A DNA stretch of 64,000 nucleotides from Diaminobutyricibacter sp. McL0608. Lineage in GTDB: Bacteria > Actinomycetota > Actinomycetes > Actinomycetales > Microbacteriaceae. Both the position numbers and the translations under genes were made by a program. Positions 1 through 7,822 of the stretch are shown here, one piece after another. Position 1 is the stretch's first letter. Every line of letters begins with the position of its first letter. The notes under the pieces were generated by a model, which worked only from the letters and a program-made list of their open reading frames with translations, made no database searches and had not been told where the DNA came from. The stretch covers positions 2,728,001 to 2,792,000 of the forward strand of contig NZ_CP154826.1 of NCBI RefSeq assembly GCF_039613825.1, read 5' to 3'.

Positions 1-78
1 CCGTCGTACGGTGCCCGGCTGACTGCGGCAGAACTGCGCGAAGCACTCGCTTCAGCCAAGCGCTACCGCGACATGTAG
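1..78 (+). CDS. C-terminal end of a gene cut by the window edge
   Basis: The frame beginning at base 1 stays open for 25 codons and stops at TAG 76-78. The last residues (TAAELREALASAKRYRDM) alternate alanines with charged residues and would form an amphipathic helix. The tail is too short to assign a family. The next gene follows 14 bases downstream but has its own leaderless-type promoter, so the two need not be co-transcribed. Confidence 0.6.
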   Translation, partial: PSYGARLTAAELREALASAKRYRDM

Positions 79-92
79 GGCAGACTGGGCAC

Positions 93-953
93 GTGGCTGC
101 ACGCTTCCTGGTGATACCCCAATGGCAAGGCTCAGGTTCGTCGCGCGCGATGCGGCTCATCGACGGAGCGGCGGCCATCCAGGGCGACCTTCCCGCTTCG
201 GCGACCCACGTCGTCGACGTTCCGATGGAGGCCGGTGAGGAACTCGAGACCGGCGTGCATCGGTATTCCGCGCTCCTCGCCATCCGCGACGCCGCGCAGA
301 CGGAACTACGCGCGCTCGAAAGTCCGGTCGTCACGATCGGCGGCGACTGCGCAGCCGACCTGGGCAGCGTGCAACACGTTGTGGCTTCGCGGCCGGCAGG
401 CGAGGTCGCACTCATCTGGTTCGACGCCCACGGAGACCTCAACGATGCGGCGACGTCGCCATCGGGCGCCTTCCACGGCATGGTCCTCCGCGCCCTCCTC
501 GGCGACGCCCCCGACGGTCTCGCGTCGACCGGCGCCGAGATACTGTCGCCCTCGAACGTGATCCTCGCCGGCACGCGCGCCCTCGACGACGGCGAGAGCG
601 CCTACGTCGACTCTGCGGGCATCCGCGTGCTCGGCGTCGACGACCTGGCCGATCCGGCGATCGTCATCGCCGCGATCGAAGCGGCAGGCGCATCTTCGGT
701 CTATCTCCACGTCGACCTCGATGTGCTCGACCCGGCCACCGTCGCCGGGATCGGCTTCCCGGAGCCGTTCGGCGTGCAGCCGGAACAACTGTGCGACGTG
801 ATCCGCGCCGTACGCGGCCGGTTCGAACTCGCGGGCGCCGCGCTCACGGAGTTCGCGCCGGAATCGGTCGACGCGGCCTCCGCCGACCTCGCGGTCATCC
901 TGCGGGTGCTCGGTGCCCTGACGGCCCCGCTCCAGGCCAACGCGGCCGGGTGA
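93..953 (+). CDS. Arginase/agmatinase-family ureohydrolase
   Basis: A 286-residue protein of the ureohydrolase fold, a Mn-dependent family that hydrolyses guanidino groups (arginine, agmatine, formiminoglutamate). Family motifs are in order: GGDC at 83-86, DAHGD at 111-115, SGAFHG near 124-129, HVDLDVLDP at 206-214 and TEFAPE at 252-257. The canonical first motif is GGDH, whose His binds one Mn; here it is Cys86. The other ligands (Asp111, His113, Asp115, Asp208, Asp210) are present. The substrate cannot be read from sequence. The start is GTG 93: CAGACT at 81-86 plus six bases leads exactly to it, which suggests a leaderless mRNA. A crotonase gene follows 31 bases downstream. Confidence 0.85.
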   Translation: MAARFLVIPQWQGSGSSRAMRLIDGAAAIQGDLPASATHVVDVPMEAGEELETGVHRYSALLAIRDAAQTELRALESPVVTIGGDCAADLGSVQHVVASRPAGEVALIWFDAHGDLNDAATSPSGAFHGMVLRALLGDAPDGLASTGAEILSPSNVILAGTRALDDGESAYVDSAGIRVLGVDDLADPAIVIAAIEAAGASSVYLHVDLDVLDPATVAGIGFPEPFGVQPEQLCDVIRAVRGRFELAGAALTEFAPESVDAASADLAVILRVLGALTAPLQANAAG

Positions 954-984
954 GCGCTGCGGTCCGCGGCGGTAGCCTCGGAGC

Positions 985-1770
985 ATGACCGAACCCAGGA
1001 TCCTCACCGAACGTCGCGGGCACGTGCTGCTCATCGGCTTCAACCGGCCCGACAAGCGCAACGCCGCCGATTTCGAGCTCCTCACGCAGCTGGCCCTCGC
1101 CTACGGAGAACTCGAACACGACCCGGACCTCCGCGTCGGCCTGGTCTACGCCGTGGGCGACCACTTCACCGCCGGTCTCGATCTCGCCGACCTCGGCCCG
1201 CGCATCACAGCCGACGGCATCGACTACGTGACCGAAGGCGGCATCAACCCGTGGCAGGTCTCGGGTGAACGACTGACCAAACCGGTCGTGATCGCCGTGC
1301 AGGGTACGTGCCTCACTCTCGGGATCGAACTGATGCTCGCCAGCGAGGTTGCCGTCGCGGCGGAGTCGACCCGGTTCGGGCAGATCGAGGTGACGCGCGG
1401 CATCCTGCCCTTCGGCGGGGCGACCCTGCGCTTTCCGCGGGCCGTCGGCTGGGGCAACGCCATGCGCTGGATCCTCACCGGCGACACCTTCGACACCGCG
1501 GAAGCGCACCGGATCGGGCTCGTGCAGGAAGTCGTCCCCGACGGCCTGCAGTTCGACCGCGCCCTGGCGATCGCCGAGCGCATCGCAGCCCAGGCGCCAC
1601 TCGCCGTCCAGGCGACCCTGACCAACGCCAAGCAGGCGATCCGCGAAGGCGACGCCGCGGCCGAGACCGAACTCCAGCCGGCGCTCGCCCGTCTGGCGCA
1701 GACCGAGGATGCACGCATCGGCATGGAGGCGTTCCTGCGGCGGACCGAAGCCGAATTCGTCGGGCGCTGA
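985..1770 (+). CDS. Enoyl-CoA hydratase/isomerase (crotonase family)
   Basis: A 261-residue crotonase-fold protein. The first oxyanion-hole segment is GDHFTAGLDLADL (about residues 52-64). The second glycine-rich stretch, around VQGTCLTLGIELMLASE (about 104-120), is followed by the usual RGILPFGG loop. Members add water to, isomerise or otherwise rework acyl-CoA thioesters in the cytoplasm. The usual hydratase glutamates are not obvious, so the exact reaction is open. ATG 985 lies exactly six bases after TAGCCT (973-978), a leaderless-type promoter, so this gene probably has its own transcript despite lying close behind the ureohydrolase gene. Confidence 0.85.
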   Translation: MTEPRILTERRGHVLLIGFNRPDKRNAADFELLTQLALAYGELEHDPDLRVGLVYAVGDHFTAGLDLADLGPRITADGIDYVTEGGINPWQVSGERLTKPVVIAVQGTCLTLGIELMLASEVAVAAESTRFGQIEVTRGILPFGGATLRFPRAVGWGNAMRWILTGDTFDTAEAHRIGLVQEVVPDGLQFDRALAIAERIAAQAPLAVQATLTNAKQAIREGDAAAETELQPALARLAQTEDARIGMEAFLRRTEAEFVGR

Positions 1771-1880
1771 GGGACGCCACCTGTCGTTCGGACGCCGAGC
1801 GTACAGTAGCCCTCGGCGTGACACCGAGACCGTGACAACGCCGACACCGGAACCGGAACCGACACCGTGAAGGAGAACTC

Positions 1881-3323
1881 ATGAACGCAGCCGAATACGA
1901 CGTGATCGTGATCGGAGCAGGCACCGTCGGAGAGAACGTCGCCGACCGCGCCGCCCAGAGCGGAATGCGCACCGTCGTCGTGGAGGCCGAACTCGTCGGC
2001 GGCGAATGCTCGTACTGGGCGTGCATGCCGTCGAAGACACTGCTGCGCAGCGGCGCCCTCCTGCGGGCAGCGGGCCGGGTCGGCGGTTCGCGCGAGGCGA
2101 TCACCGGCGAGCTCGATGTGTCAGCCGTGCTCAAACGTCGCGACTGGATGACGAGCGACTGGACGGACGACGGAGGGGTCGAGTGGCTCACGAGCGCCGG
2201 AATCGACCTGGTGCGCGGTCATGCGGTTCTCACGGCACCTCGCGAGGTCACCGTCACGGCCGCAGACGGCACCGTCACGACGCTCACGGCCACGCATGCG
2301 ATCGCCGTGTGCACCGGCTCAGTCGCCATGCTTCCCGATCTCCCGGGCCTCCGGGAGAGCCGGCCGTGGACCAGCCACGACGCGACCAGCGTGAAACACG
2401 TTCCCACGAGTCTCGCCGTCCTCGGCGGCGGTGTCGTCGGCGTCGAACTCGCGACCGCGTTCGCCGGGTTCGGAACACGCGTCGACCTCATCGCCCGCAC
2501 CACACTGCTGTCGAAAGAGGAACCGTTCGCCGGCGAGCTGGTCGGCGAATCGCTCGAGGGCCTCGGAGCGACGCTCCACCTTCACACCGGGGTCAGGCGC
2601 GTCGAACGCACCGCCTCCGACACCGTGCGCATCGAACTCGACAACGGCGACACCCTGGAGGCCGACGAGCTCCTCGTCGCGGTCGGCCGCGTTCCGCGCA
2701 CCGGCGACCTCGGCCTCGAACTCGTCGGACTCGAATCCGGCGGCTGGCTGGAGACGGACGACACGATGCGGGTCATCGGCGCCGACGGGTCCCCGATCGA
2801 ATGGCTGTACGCCGCCGGCGATGTCGCGCACCGCGTGCTCCTCACCCATCAGGGCAAGTACGAAGGGCGCATCGCGGGGGATGCGATGGCGGCGCGTGCG
2901 AAAGGGCGCACGCTCTCGACGGAGCCATGGACGACGTATGTCGCCACTGCGGACCATTCCGCGGTCCCGCAAGTGACATTCAGCGATCCGGAAGTCGCAT
3001 CCGTCGGGCTGACCGCCGCTGCGGCCGAGAAGGCCGGCCACCGCATCCGCGTGGTCGACTACGACATGAGCGGGCTGTCCGGCGCGAGCATCGCCGCCGA
3101 CCACTACGTGGGACAGGCCCGCATGATCGTCGACGAAGACCGGCAGGTCGTGCTCGGCGCGACGTTCGTCGGAGCGGACGTCGGCGAGATCCTCCACTCG
3201 GCCACGATCGCCGTCGTCGGCGAGGTGCCGCTCTCGCGCCTCTGGCACGCCGTACCGTCGTTTCCGACGCTCAGTGAAGTCTGGCTGCGGCTGCTCGAAA
3301 CCTACGGACGACCGACGGAGTGA
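1881..3323 (+). CDS. FAD-dependent pyridine nucleotide-disulfide oxidoreductase (class I-like)
   Basis: A 480-residue flavoprotein related to dihydrolipoamide, mercuric and mycothione reductases. The N-terminal FAD site is VIGAGTVG (10-17). The redox-active pair is C43 and C48 in GGECSYWACMPSK. A central NAD(P) fold starts at LAVLGGGVVGVE (about 177), and a second FAD contact is LYAAGDVAH (about 313-321). The C-terminal dimerisation domain carries SFPTLSE where class I enzymes have HPT with the catalytic His, so the usual active-site base is absent. The physiological disulfide substrate is unknown. An AAGGAG ribosome site stands six bases before ATG 1881. The stop is one base from the next gene's start. 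Confidence 0.85.
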   Translation: MNAAEYDVIVIGAGTVGENVADRAAQSGMRTVVVEAELVGGECSYWACMPSKTLLRSGALLRAAGRVGGSREAITGELDVSAVLKRRDWMTSDWTDDGGVEWLTSAGIDLVRGHAVLTAPREVTVTAADGTVTTLTATHAIAVCTGSVAMLPDLPGLRESRPWTSHDATSVKHVPTSLAVLGGGVVGVELATAFAGFGTRVDLIARTTLLSKEEPFAGELVGESLEGLGATLHLHTGVRRVERTASDTVRIELDNGDTLEADELLVAVGRVPRTGDLGLELVGLESGGWLETDDTMRVIGADGSPIEWLYAAGDVAHRVLLTHQGKYEGRIAGDAMAARAKGRTLSTEPWTTYVATADHSAVPQVTFSDPEVASVGLTAAAAEKAGHRIRVVDYDMSGLSGASIAADHYVGQARMIVDEDRQVVLGATFVGADVGEILHSATIAVVGEVPLSRLWHAVPSFPTLSEVWLRLLETYGRPTE

Positions 3324-3324
3324 T

Positions 3325-3690
3325 GTGAAAAGGCTTGAAGACCTGCTGTTCGATTCTGCGATCAGCCGCCTCGGCTATCTCTATGCGACTGCAGTCGGAC
3401 TGGTCTGGGGCTTCATCTGGAGCACCGGGCCGATCGAACGCAGGGCCGGGCTGTTCGTGTTCCGTGGACTGCCGGCCTGGTCGTTCGGCCGCGGCGGGTC
3501 GTGCGTCGGCAGCTGCTATCTCACCGCGCAGAACGTCAGCGACGACGTCATGGAGCATGAAGCAGTGCACAAGCGGCAGTGGCAGCGGTACGGGATGATC
3601 TTTCCGCTGCTCTACCTGGCCGCGGGCCGCAATCCGCTGAAGAACCGGTTCGAGATCGAAGCCGGCCTCCAGAAGGGCGGTTACATGTGA
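3325..3690 (+). CDS. Small conserved protein with HEXXH motif and one membrane segment
   Basis: A 121-residue protein starting at GTG 3325, one base past the stop of the flavoprotein gene; an in-frame ATG further up would overlap that gene by about 50 bases. It has one hydrophobic stretch (about 16-33), a Cys pair C60/C64 in SCVGSCY, and HEAVH at 78-82 inside a basic segment (HEAVHKRQWQRYG). HEXXH normally binds zinc in metallopeptidases, but the protein lacks room for a full gluzincin domain. Homologues in related genomes are, from memory, sometimes labelled Fe-S oxidoreductase without support. Its stop overlaps the next start by four bases (GTGA), so the three genes from 1881 probably form one operon. 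Function unknown. Confidence 0.75.
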   Translation: MKRLEDLLFDSAISRLGYLYATAVGLVWGFIWSTGPIERRAGLFVFRGLPAWSFGRGGSCVGSCYLTAQNVSDDVMEHEAVHKRQWQRYGMIFPLLYLAAGRNPLKNRFEIEAGLQKGGYM

Positions 3691-4544
3691 GCGCGCGCAA
3701 GCGAACGATCGTCCTGACCGGGGCGAGTTCCGGCATCGGCGCTGTCGCCGCAGAGCGTCTCGCGGAGCAGGCCGCTGACCTGGCCGTTGTCGGGCGCAAT
3801 CCCGAACGGACCCGCGCTGTGGCCGAACGGGTCGGCGGTACTGCGTTCCTCGCCGACTTCGACCGGCTCGATGACGTGCGCAGTCTCGCCGACGCACTGC
3901 TCGACCGCTACGAGCGCATCGACGTCCTGGCGAACAACGCCGGCGGACTCCATTCCCGCCGGGAAGCGACCACGGACGGGCACGAGCGCACGATCCAGAG
4001 CAACCATCTGGCCCCGTTCCTGCTCACGAACCTGCTGCTGCCGCGACTGATCGCCACGGCTCAGGACACCGCAGAAGGCGAGCGGCCACCGCGCGTCGTC
4101 TCGACCGCGAGCCTGGCGAACCTCTTCGGGCACATCCGCCTCGACGATCTGGACTGGGAGAAGCGCCCGTGGCTCGGCGGCTGGCGCGCCTACGGAACGT
4201 CGAAGCTGGCCACCATCCTGTTCATCCGCGAACTCGCAGAACGGCTGACCGGAACGGGTGTCGACGCCTACTCGTTCCATCCGGGCACGGTCGTCACCAG
4301 CTTCGGGCGGTCGAGCGGGCTCATCCGCTTCGGCAACTGGGTGACCCGCGGCAACTACGGCATCCCGGCCGACGCGGGCGCGGTGCCGCTGATCGCGCTG
4401 GCAGGCGACCTGCCGGTCGGCGCGCCGAGCGGAACCTACTTCGACGAGCTCAAGGCGAACGGGCGGATGCGTGCGCAGGCACGGGATGCGCAACTCGGGC
4501 GCGACCTGTGGTCGCTCTCAGCGCAGCTCACGGGCGTCGCCTGA
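3687..4544 (+). CDS. Short-chain dehydrogenase/reductase
   Basis: A 285-residue Rossmann-fold oxidoreductase. The cofactor motif TGASSGIG is near residues 11-18, NNAG near 82-85, and the catalytic YGTSK near 168-172 is preceded by a Ser in VSTASLANLFG. It resembles retinol dehydrogenase/WW-oxidoreductase-type SDRs, which act on hydrophobic alcohols or carbonyls; the substrate is unknown. GTG 3687 overlaps the upstream stop by four bases (GTGA), the arrangement of translational coupling, and was chosen over an ATG about 100 bases upstream that lies inside the preceding gene. It is the last gene of the 1881-4544 run. Confidence 0.85.
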   Translation: MSARKRTIVLTGASSGIGAVAAERLAEQAADLAVVGRNPERTRAVAERVGGTAFLADFDRLDDVRSLADALLDRYERIDVLANNAGGLHSRREATTDGHERTIQSNHLAPFLLTNLLLPRLIATAQDTAEGERPPRVVSTASLANLFGHIRLDDLDWEKRPWLGGWRAYGTSKLATILFIRELAERLTGTGVDAYSFHPGTVVTSFGRSSGLIRFGNWVTRGNYGIPADAGAVPLIALAGDLPVGAPSGTYFDELKANGRMRAQARDAQLGRDLWSLSAQLTGVA

Positions 4545-4667
4545 CGCTCGCATCCGCCGCGCTGCGCCGAGGGCGTCACGTGCGGTCGAGCGCGGCACGC
4601 GTGCCGGGCGCTCTCGTCCGGAACTGACGCGCTCGGCAGGCCGCACGGCGGGCGGGGCGCGCCGCCG

Positions 4668-5132
4668 TCAGTGGGATGCGCGGAGGCGGAACGCGGACGG
4701 CGCCGAGACCACGTCGGAGCGCATTCCGATCCCGTCGACCAGGTGATCGTAGACGTCGGCGACCAGCGCGTACCCGCCGGCGAGGATCGCGTGGGTCTCC
4801 CCCGGTCCGTCGCAGAGCATCTCGGCGGTCCAGGCTTTCACGGCACGCTGGGCGGCCTGGCCGCGGCGGCAGGGCTCGCCGGTGCCGGGTGCGCCGGCGC
4901 GGGCGGCACGCGGAAGCCAGGTGACCGTCATGCGCAGCGGAGTCGACAGCACCGAGACGTCCTCGGGCCGCTCGACTTCGATGAAGACGCGGCCGCGCGC
5001 ACACAGCGGAAGGAGCGCGAGCTCGCTCTCGAGCTCGGCGAGCGACGACTCGTCGCCGACGACGAGGTACTGCACCCGATCATCGTGGTGCGCCGTCGTC
5101 TCGGTGTGCTTCGCGTGATCTGGCCGGTACAT
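4668..5132 (-). CDS. Stand-alone siderophore-interacting protein (SIP) domain
   Basis: A 154-residue protein matching the C-terminal NAD(P)-binding half of SIP/ViuB ferric-siderophore reductases: YLVVGDESSLAELES near 23-37, RVFIEVE near 49-55, and a Trp/Tyr-containing C-terminal half (AGGYALVADVYDHL). Full reductases are about 250-290 residues with an N-terminal FAD domain, which is missing here. It may therefore work with another reductase or bind the chelator. An iron-box palindrome covers its -10 element (5142-5163), so repression by DtxR/IdeR when iron is plentiful is likely. ATG 5132 follows the predicted start of transcription by only about three bases. No other iron gene lies next to it. 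Confidence 0.75.
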   Translation of the reverse strand: MYRPDHAKHTETTAHHDDRVQYLVVGDESSLAELESELALLPLCARGRVFIEVERPEDVSVLSTPLRMTVTWLPRAARAGAPGTGEPCRRGQAAQRAVKAWTAEMLCDGPGETHAILAGGYALVADVYDHLVDGIGMRSDVVSAPSAFRLRASH

Positions 5133-5141
5133 ATCGCCTTC

Positions 5142-5163
5142 AGTATAGGCATGCCTTACCTAA
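5142..5163 (-). promoter_or_regulatory. DtxR/IdeR-type iron box over the -10 of the SIP gene
   Basis: Read on the minus strand the site is TTAGGTAAGGCATGCCTAT, matching 14 of 19 positions of the DtxR consensus TTAGGTTAGGCTAACCTAA. It overlaps a good -10 hexamer TATACT (5142-5147), so bound regulator would block RNA polymerase. The ATG of the SIP gene is ten bases beyond. Confidence 0.7.
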
Positions 5164-5197
5164 GGAATTCTGAGCACGAAGCCGATCCTCAGCCGAC

Positions 5198-6625
5198 TCA
5201 CCAGACGGGCGGATGGCGCCGATCCCAGCGGATGCGCCGCTCCAGCTGGCGGGCAAGTGCGAGCAGTGTCGCCTCCCCGCCGGGCCTCCCGATCAGCTGC
5301 ACGCCCATCGGAAGACCGTCATCGGTCTGCGAGACCGGCAGCACGATCGCAGGCAGCCCGCTCACATTGAGCATCGACGTGAACGGCGTGTACTGCACCT
5401 GCTGGGCGAAGTTGCGTTCGCCGTCCTCATGATCGAACCAGCCGAGCGGCCGGGGGGTCATCGCCATCGCCGGGGTCAGCACGGCGTCGAACCCCGACAG
5501 CTGACGGATCAGTGAGCGTTCGTAGGCGGTCAGCGCCGACAGCGCCTCGCTGAGCTGCCGGGCAGAGAGCTCGCGACCGCGCAGGACGAGCCAGTGCGTG
5601 AGCGGCTCGAGCAGGTCCAGCCGGTCGCCTTCGGCCGGGATGCGCGCAGCGCCCGCCTGCCAGATCGTGCGGAAGGCGGGCGCGTACGTCTCATCGTGCT
5701 CGAGAGCGGTCTGCTCGATGCCGTGTCCGAGCGCGTCGAAGGCCAGCACGGCCTCATCGAGGGCGGCGAGAGCCGCAGGGTCGAGGGTGATCTCGTACGC
5801 GTCGTCCCACGCCGAGGTCGTCATGACCCCCAGCTGGAAGCGCCCCTCCCCGCGGATCGCCGCGCCCAGAAGCGGCCCGTCGTCGTCATCGGGGGCACGA
5901 AGCGTGTAGTGGTGGTCGATGGCGCCATGCACCCGGGCGATCATTCCGTCGAGGAGGAGGGCAGCATCCGCCACAGTCCGCGCCAGCGGGCCGTCGACGA
6001 CGAGACCGGCCAGCGAGTCGATCCCGCTCCCGGCCGGGACCAGTCCTCGGGTGGGCTTCAGGCCCACCAGCCCGCACGCCGCCGCCGGGATGCGGATCGA
6101 GCCTCCGCCGTCCGAACCGGGAGCGAAGGGCAGGAGACCCGCGGAGACGGCGACCGCGGCTCCGCCGCTCGATCCGCCGGAACCCAGGTCGGTGCTCCAC
6201 GGATTGCGAGCGGGCGGGGCCGCGAGGCTCTCGGTGTAGGCCGGAAGCCCGAACTCGGGGGCATTCGTCTTTCCGAGACTGACGCCGCCCGCCGCGTCGA
6301 GCGTCTCGACGATCTCGTCGGACGTGTCCGGCACGTAGCCCGCCATCAGGCGCGAGCCGAACCCGGCCGGCACACCCGCCCTGAGCCAGAGGTCTTTGTC
6401 GCCGAACGGCAGCCCCCAGAGCGGAGCGGTGCGCGGCACCGCGTTCGTCACCTCTTCTGCGTGCTCGAGGGCAGCCTCCCTCGTCACCGTCACGAACGCA
6501 CCCAGCTCGGGATTCAGGCGGTCGATGCGATCGAGGTAGTGGGTCGCGAGTTCGACCGGCGAGACGGAGCCGGCCTGCAGCTCCTCCCATTGTTCGAGGG
6601 CGGTCAGCTCATGCAGTTCAGCCAT
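5198..6625 (-). CDS. Amidase (amidase-signature family)
   Basis: A 475-residue amidase-signature enzyme. The Ser-cisSer-Lys triad is visible: Lys77 in LPFGDKDLW, the cis-Ser in GSGGSSGGAA (about 152), and the nucleophile Ser176 in SDGGGSIRIP. These cytoplasmic enzymes cleave amides such as acylated amines or aryl amides. GatA is less likely because no gatB/gatC is nearby and the gene stands alone. ATG 6625 lies exactly six bases from a minus-strand TAGTCT (6632-6637), so the mRNA is probably leaderless and the start is well fixed. It is transcribed divergently from the membrane-protein gene at 6660. Confidence 0.9.
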   Translation of the reverse strand: MAELHELTALEQWEELQAGSVSPVELATHYLDRIDRLNPELGAFVTVTREAALEHAEEVTNAVPRTAPLWGLPFGDKDLWLRAGVPAGFGSRLMAGYVPDTSDEIVETLDAAGGVSLGKTNAPEFGLPAYTESLAAPPARNPWSTDLGSGGSSGGAAVAVSAGLLPFAPGSDGGGSIRIPAAACGLVGLKPTRGLVPAGSGIDSLAGLVVDGPLARTVADAALLLDGMIARVHGAIDHHYTLRAPDDDDGPLLGAAIRGEGRFQLGVMTTSAWDDAYEITLDPAALAALDEAVLAFDALGHGIEQTALEHDETYAPAFRTIWQAGAARIPAEGDRLDLLEPLTHWLVLRGRELSARQLSEALSALTAYERSLIRQLSGFDAVLTPAMAMTPRPLGWFDHEDGERNFAQQVQYTPFTSMLNVSGLPAIVLPVSQTDDGLPMGVQLIGRPGGEATLLALARQLERRIRWDRRHPPVW

Positions 6626-6631
6626 GTTGAG

Positions 6632-6653
6632 AGACTATCCGCGCAACTACAGT
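6632..6653. promoter_or_regulatory. Divergent leaderless promoters (amidase / membrane protein)
   Basis: The minus-strand -10 TAGTCT (6632-6637) is six bases from ATG 6625. The plus-strand -10 TACAGT (6648-6653) is six bases from ATG 6660. The two starts are only 34 bases apart, so each -10 lies inside the other gene's promoter and the two polymerases would compete. Confidence 0.6.
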
Positions 6654-6659
6654 GAGGGC

Positions 6660-7361
6660 ATGGATGCGAAGGAACCTGTGGAACAGGCGATCGCACGGTA
6701 CACGGTCGGCGGCTTCGCGTCGCGCTATGAGGAACGCCATCCGAACTGGCTCGTCGACCACGCGCTGACGGCCGGATGGCTGTGGGCAGCCGTCTGGATC
6801 CTGCTGCTGGTGCCGGCGGACCATTTCAACTGGCATCACTGGATCTGGTTCGTCATCGCGATCTTCGCGGTGCTCCCGACCTTCGGGGCGACGGTCACTG
6901 TTCTCAGCCAGACACCCCATTCGCATCTGCGGCGCTCGGAGTCCGTGCTCGGCCACTTCTTCTCGAGGTTCGCCGGCTGGGTGTTCGCCTTCCTGGCCTG
7001 GACCATCTCGGTGGTGCTCAGCGCCACGATCGCATCGCAGCTGCAGGCGGAGGGGAAGAACAACGAGCTCACGACTCTCGGGCTCGGCCTCAGCCTTCTG
7101 GTCGCGTCGGCCCCTGTCGTCATCGTCTTCCTGTGGGTCGTGCTGCTGGTGCGCTACTCGTGGTTCCTGTCGCGGCTGCGCGGCTGGCGTGCGCGGCCCG
7201 CACACACGCGCATCCCGAAGGCGTTCCTCGCCGAGGCGCCGCGGACCAGCCGGCTGATCGTCGGCCTCGCGCATCCGGGGCTCTTCCTCGCCACCTGCCT
7301 GTTCGCCACCGTCATCGGCGGACTCCTCTACGTGGACGACGTCACGATCAACATCATCTGA
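6660..7361 (+). CDS. Multi-pass membrane protein of unknown function
   Basis: A 233-residue protein with about five hydrophobic segments: near 36-53 and 60-80 (the two separated by HFNWHHWIW), 102-124, 142-170 and 208-226. A soluble basic loop (RLRGWRARPAHTRIPKAF) precedes the last one. I recognise no catalytic motif or transporter signature. ATG 6660 was chosen because TACAGT plus six bases ends there; an upstream in-frame start at 6624 would run through both divergent promoters. Confidence 0.7.
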   Translation: MDAKEPVEQAIARYTVGGFASRYEERHPNWLVDHALTAGWLWAAVWILLLVPADHFNWHHWIWFVIAIFAVLPTFGATVTVLSQTPHSHLRRSESVLGHFFSRFAGWVFAFLAWTISVVLSATIASQLQAEGKNNELTTLGLGLSLLVASAPVVIVFLWVVLLVRYSWFLSRLRGWRARPAHTRIPKAFLAEAPRTSRLIVGLAHPGLFLATCLFATVIGGLLYVDDVTINII

Positions 7362-7380
7362 GGTTTCTCCGAATCAGGTA

Positions 7381-7429
7381 TTGACAAAGTCGGCGTCGGC
7401 TGGTTGGTTAGTTACATGAGTAACTAACC
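7381..7429 (+). promoter_or_regulatory. Promoter and perfect inverted-repeat operator of the GntR-ABC operon
   Basis: TTGACA stands at 7381-7386. Downstream lies a perfect 10-base inverted repeat, GGTTAGTTAC (7406-7415), ATGA, GTAACTAACC (7420-7429), covering where the -10 and start point must be. Its 24-base length and its place before a YtrA-type GntR gene fit autorepression of the whole operon. Part of the motif recurs as GGTTAG at 7435-7440. Confidence 0.75.
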
Positions 7430-7459
7430 GATGAGGTTAGCCGACGCAGGGAGCAGCGC

Positions 7460-7822
7460 ATGATCGAAGAAGGCAAGCCGATCTTCGTTCAGATCGCCGA
7501 ACAGATCGAGAACGACATCATCGACGGCGTGTACCCCGCAGAGACACAGGTGCCGTCGACCAACGAGTTCGCGGCCTTCTATCGCATCAACCCCGCCACC
7601 GCCGGCAAAGGCGTCAACATCCTCGTCGATGACGGAATCCTTTACAAGAAGAGAGGGATCGGCATGTTCGTGGCCGACGGCGCCCGCGAGCGCCTCATCA
7701 GCAAGCGTCGCGACGCGTTCCGCGACGAATACCTCCGTCCGCTCCTCATCGAAGCGGCCAAACTCGGCATCGACCCGGCGCAGCTCGCCGCAATGATCGA
7801 CAAGGAAGGGGTCAGCGCATGA
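7460..7822 (+). CDS. GntR-family transcriptional regulator, YtrA type
   Basis: A 120-residue protein: an N-terminal winged helix (FVQIAEQIENDIIDG near 9-23, then VPSTNEFAAFYRINPATA) and only a short C-terminal dimerisation helix. That is the size and layout of the YtrA subfamily, which lacks a large ligand domain. YtrA repressors usually control the ABC transporter encoded with them and are released by cell-wall-active compounds. A ribosome site AGGGAG (7448-7453) precedes ATG 7460. The stop overlaps the ATPase start by four bases (ATGA). The operator at 7406-7429 is its likely target. Confidence 0.9.
   Translation: MIEEGKPIFVQIAEQIENDIIDGVYPAETQVPSTNEFAAFYRINPATAGKGVNILVDDGILYKKRGIGMFVADGARERLISKRRDAFRDEYLRPLLIEAAKLGIDPAQLAAMIDKEGVSA

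Noticed and set aside
1820-1880. Repeated GACACCG/GAACCG units before the flavoprotein gene
   Set aside because: Short imperfect echoes that could be chance in GC-rich DNA; nothing indicates function.
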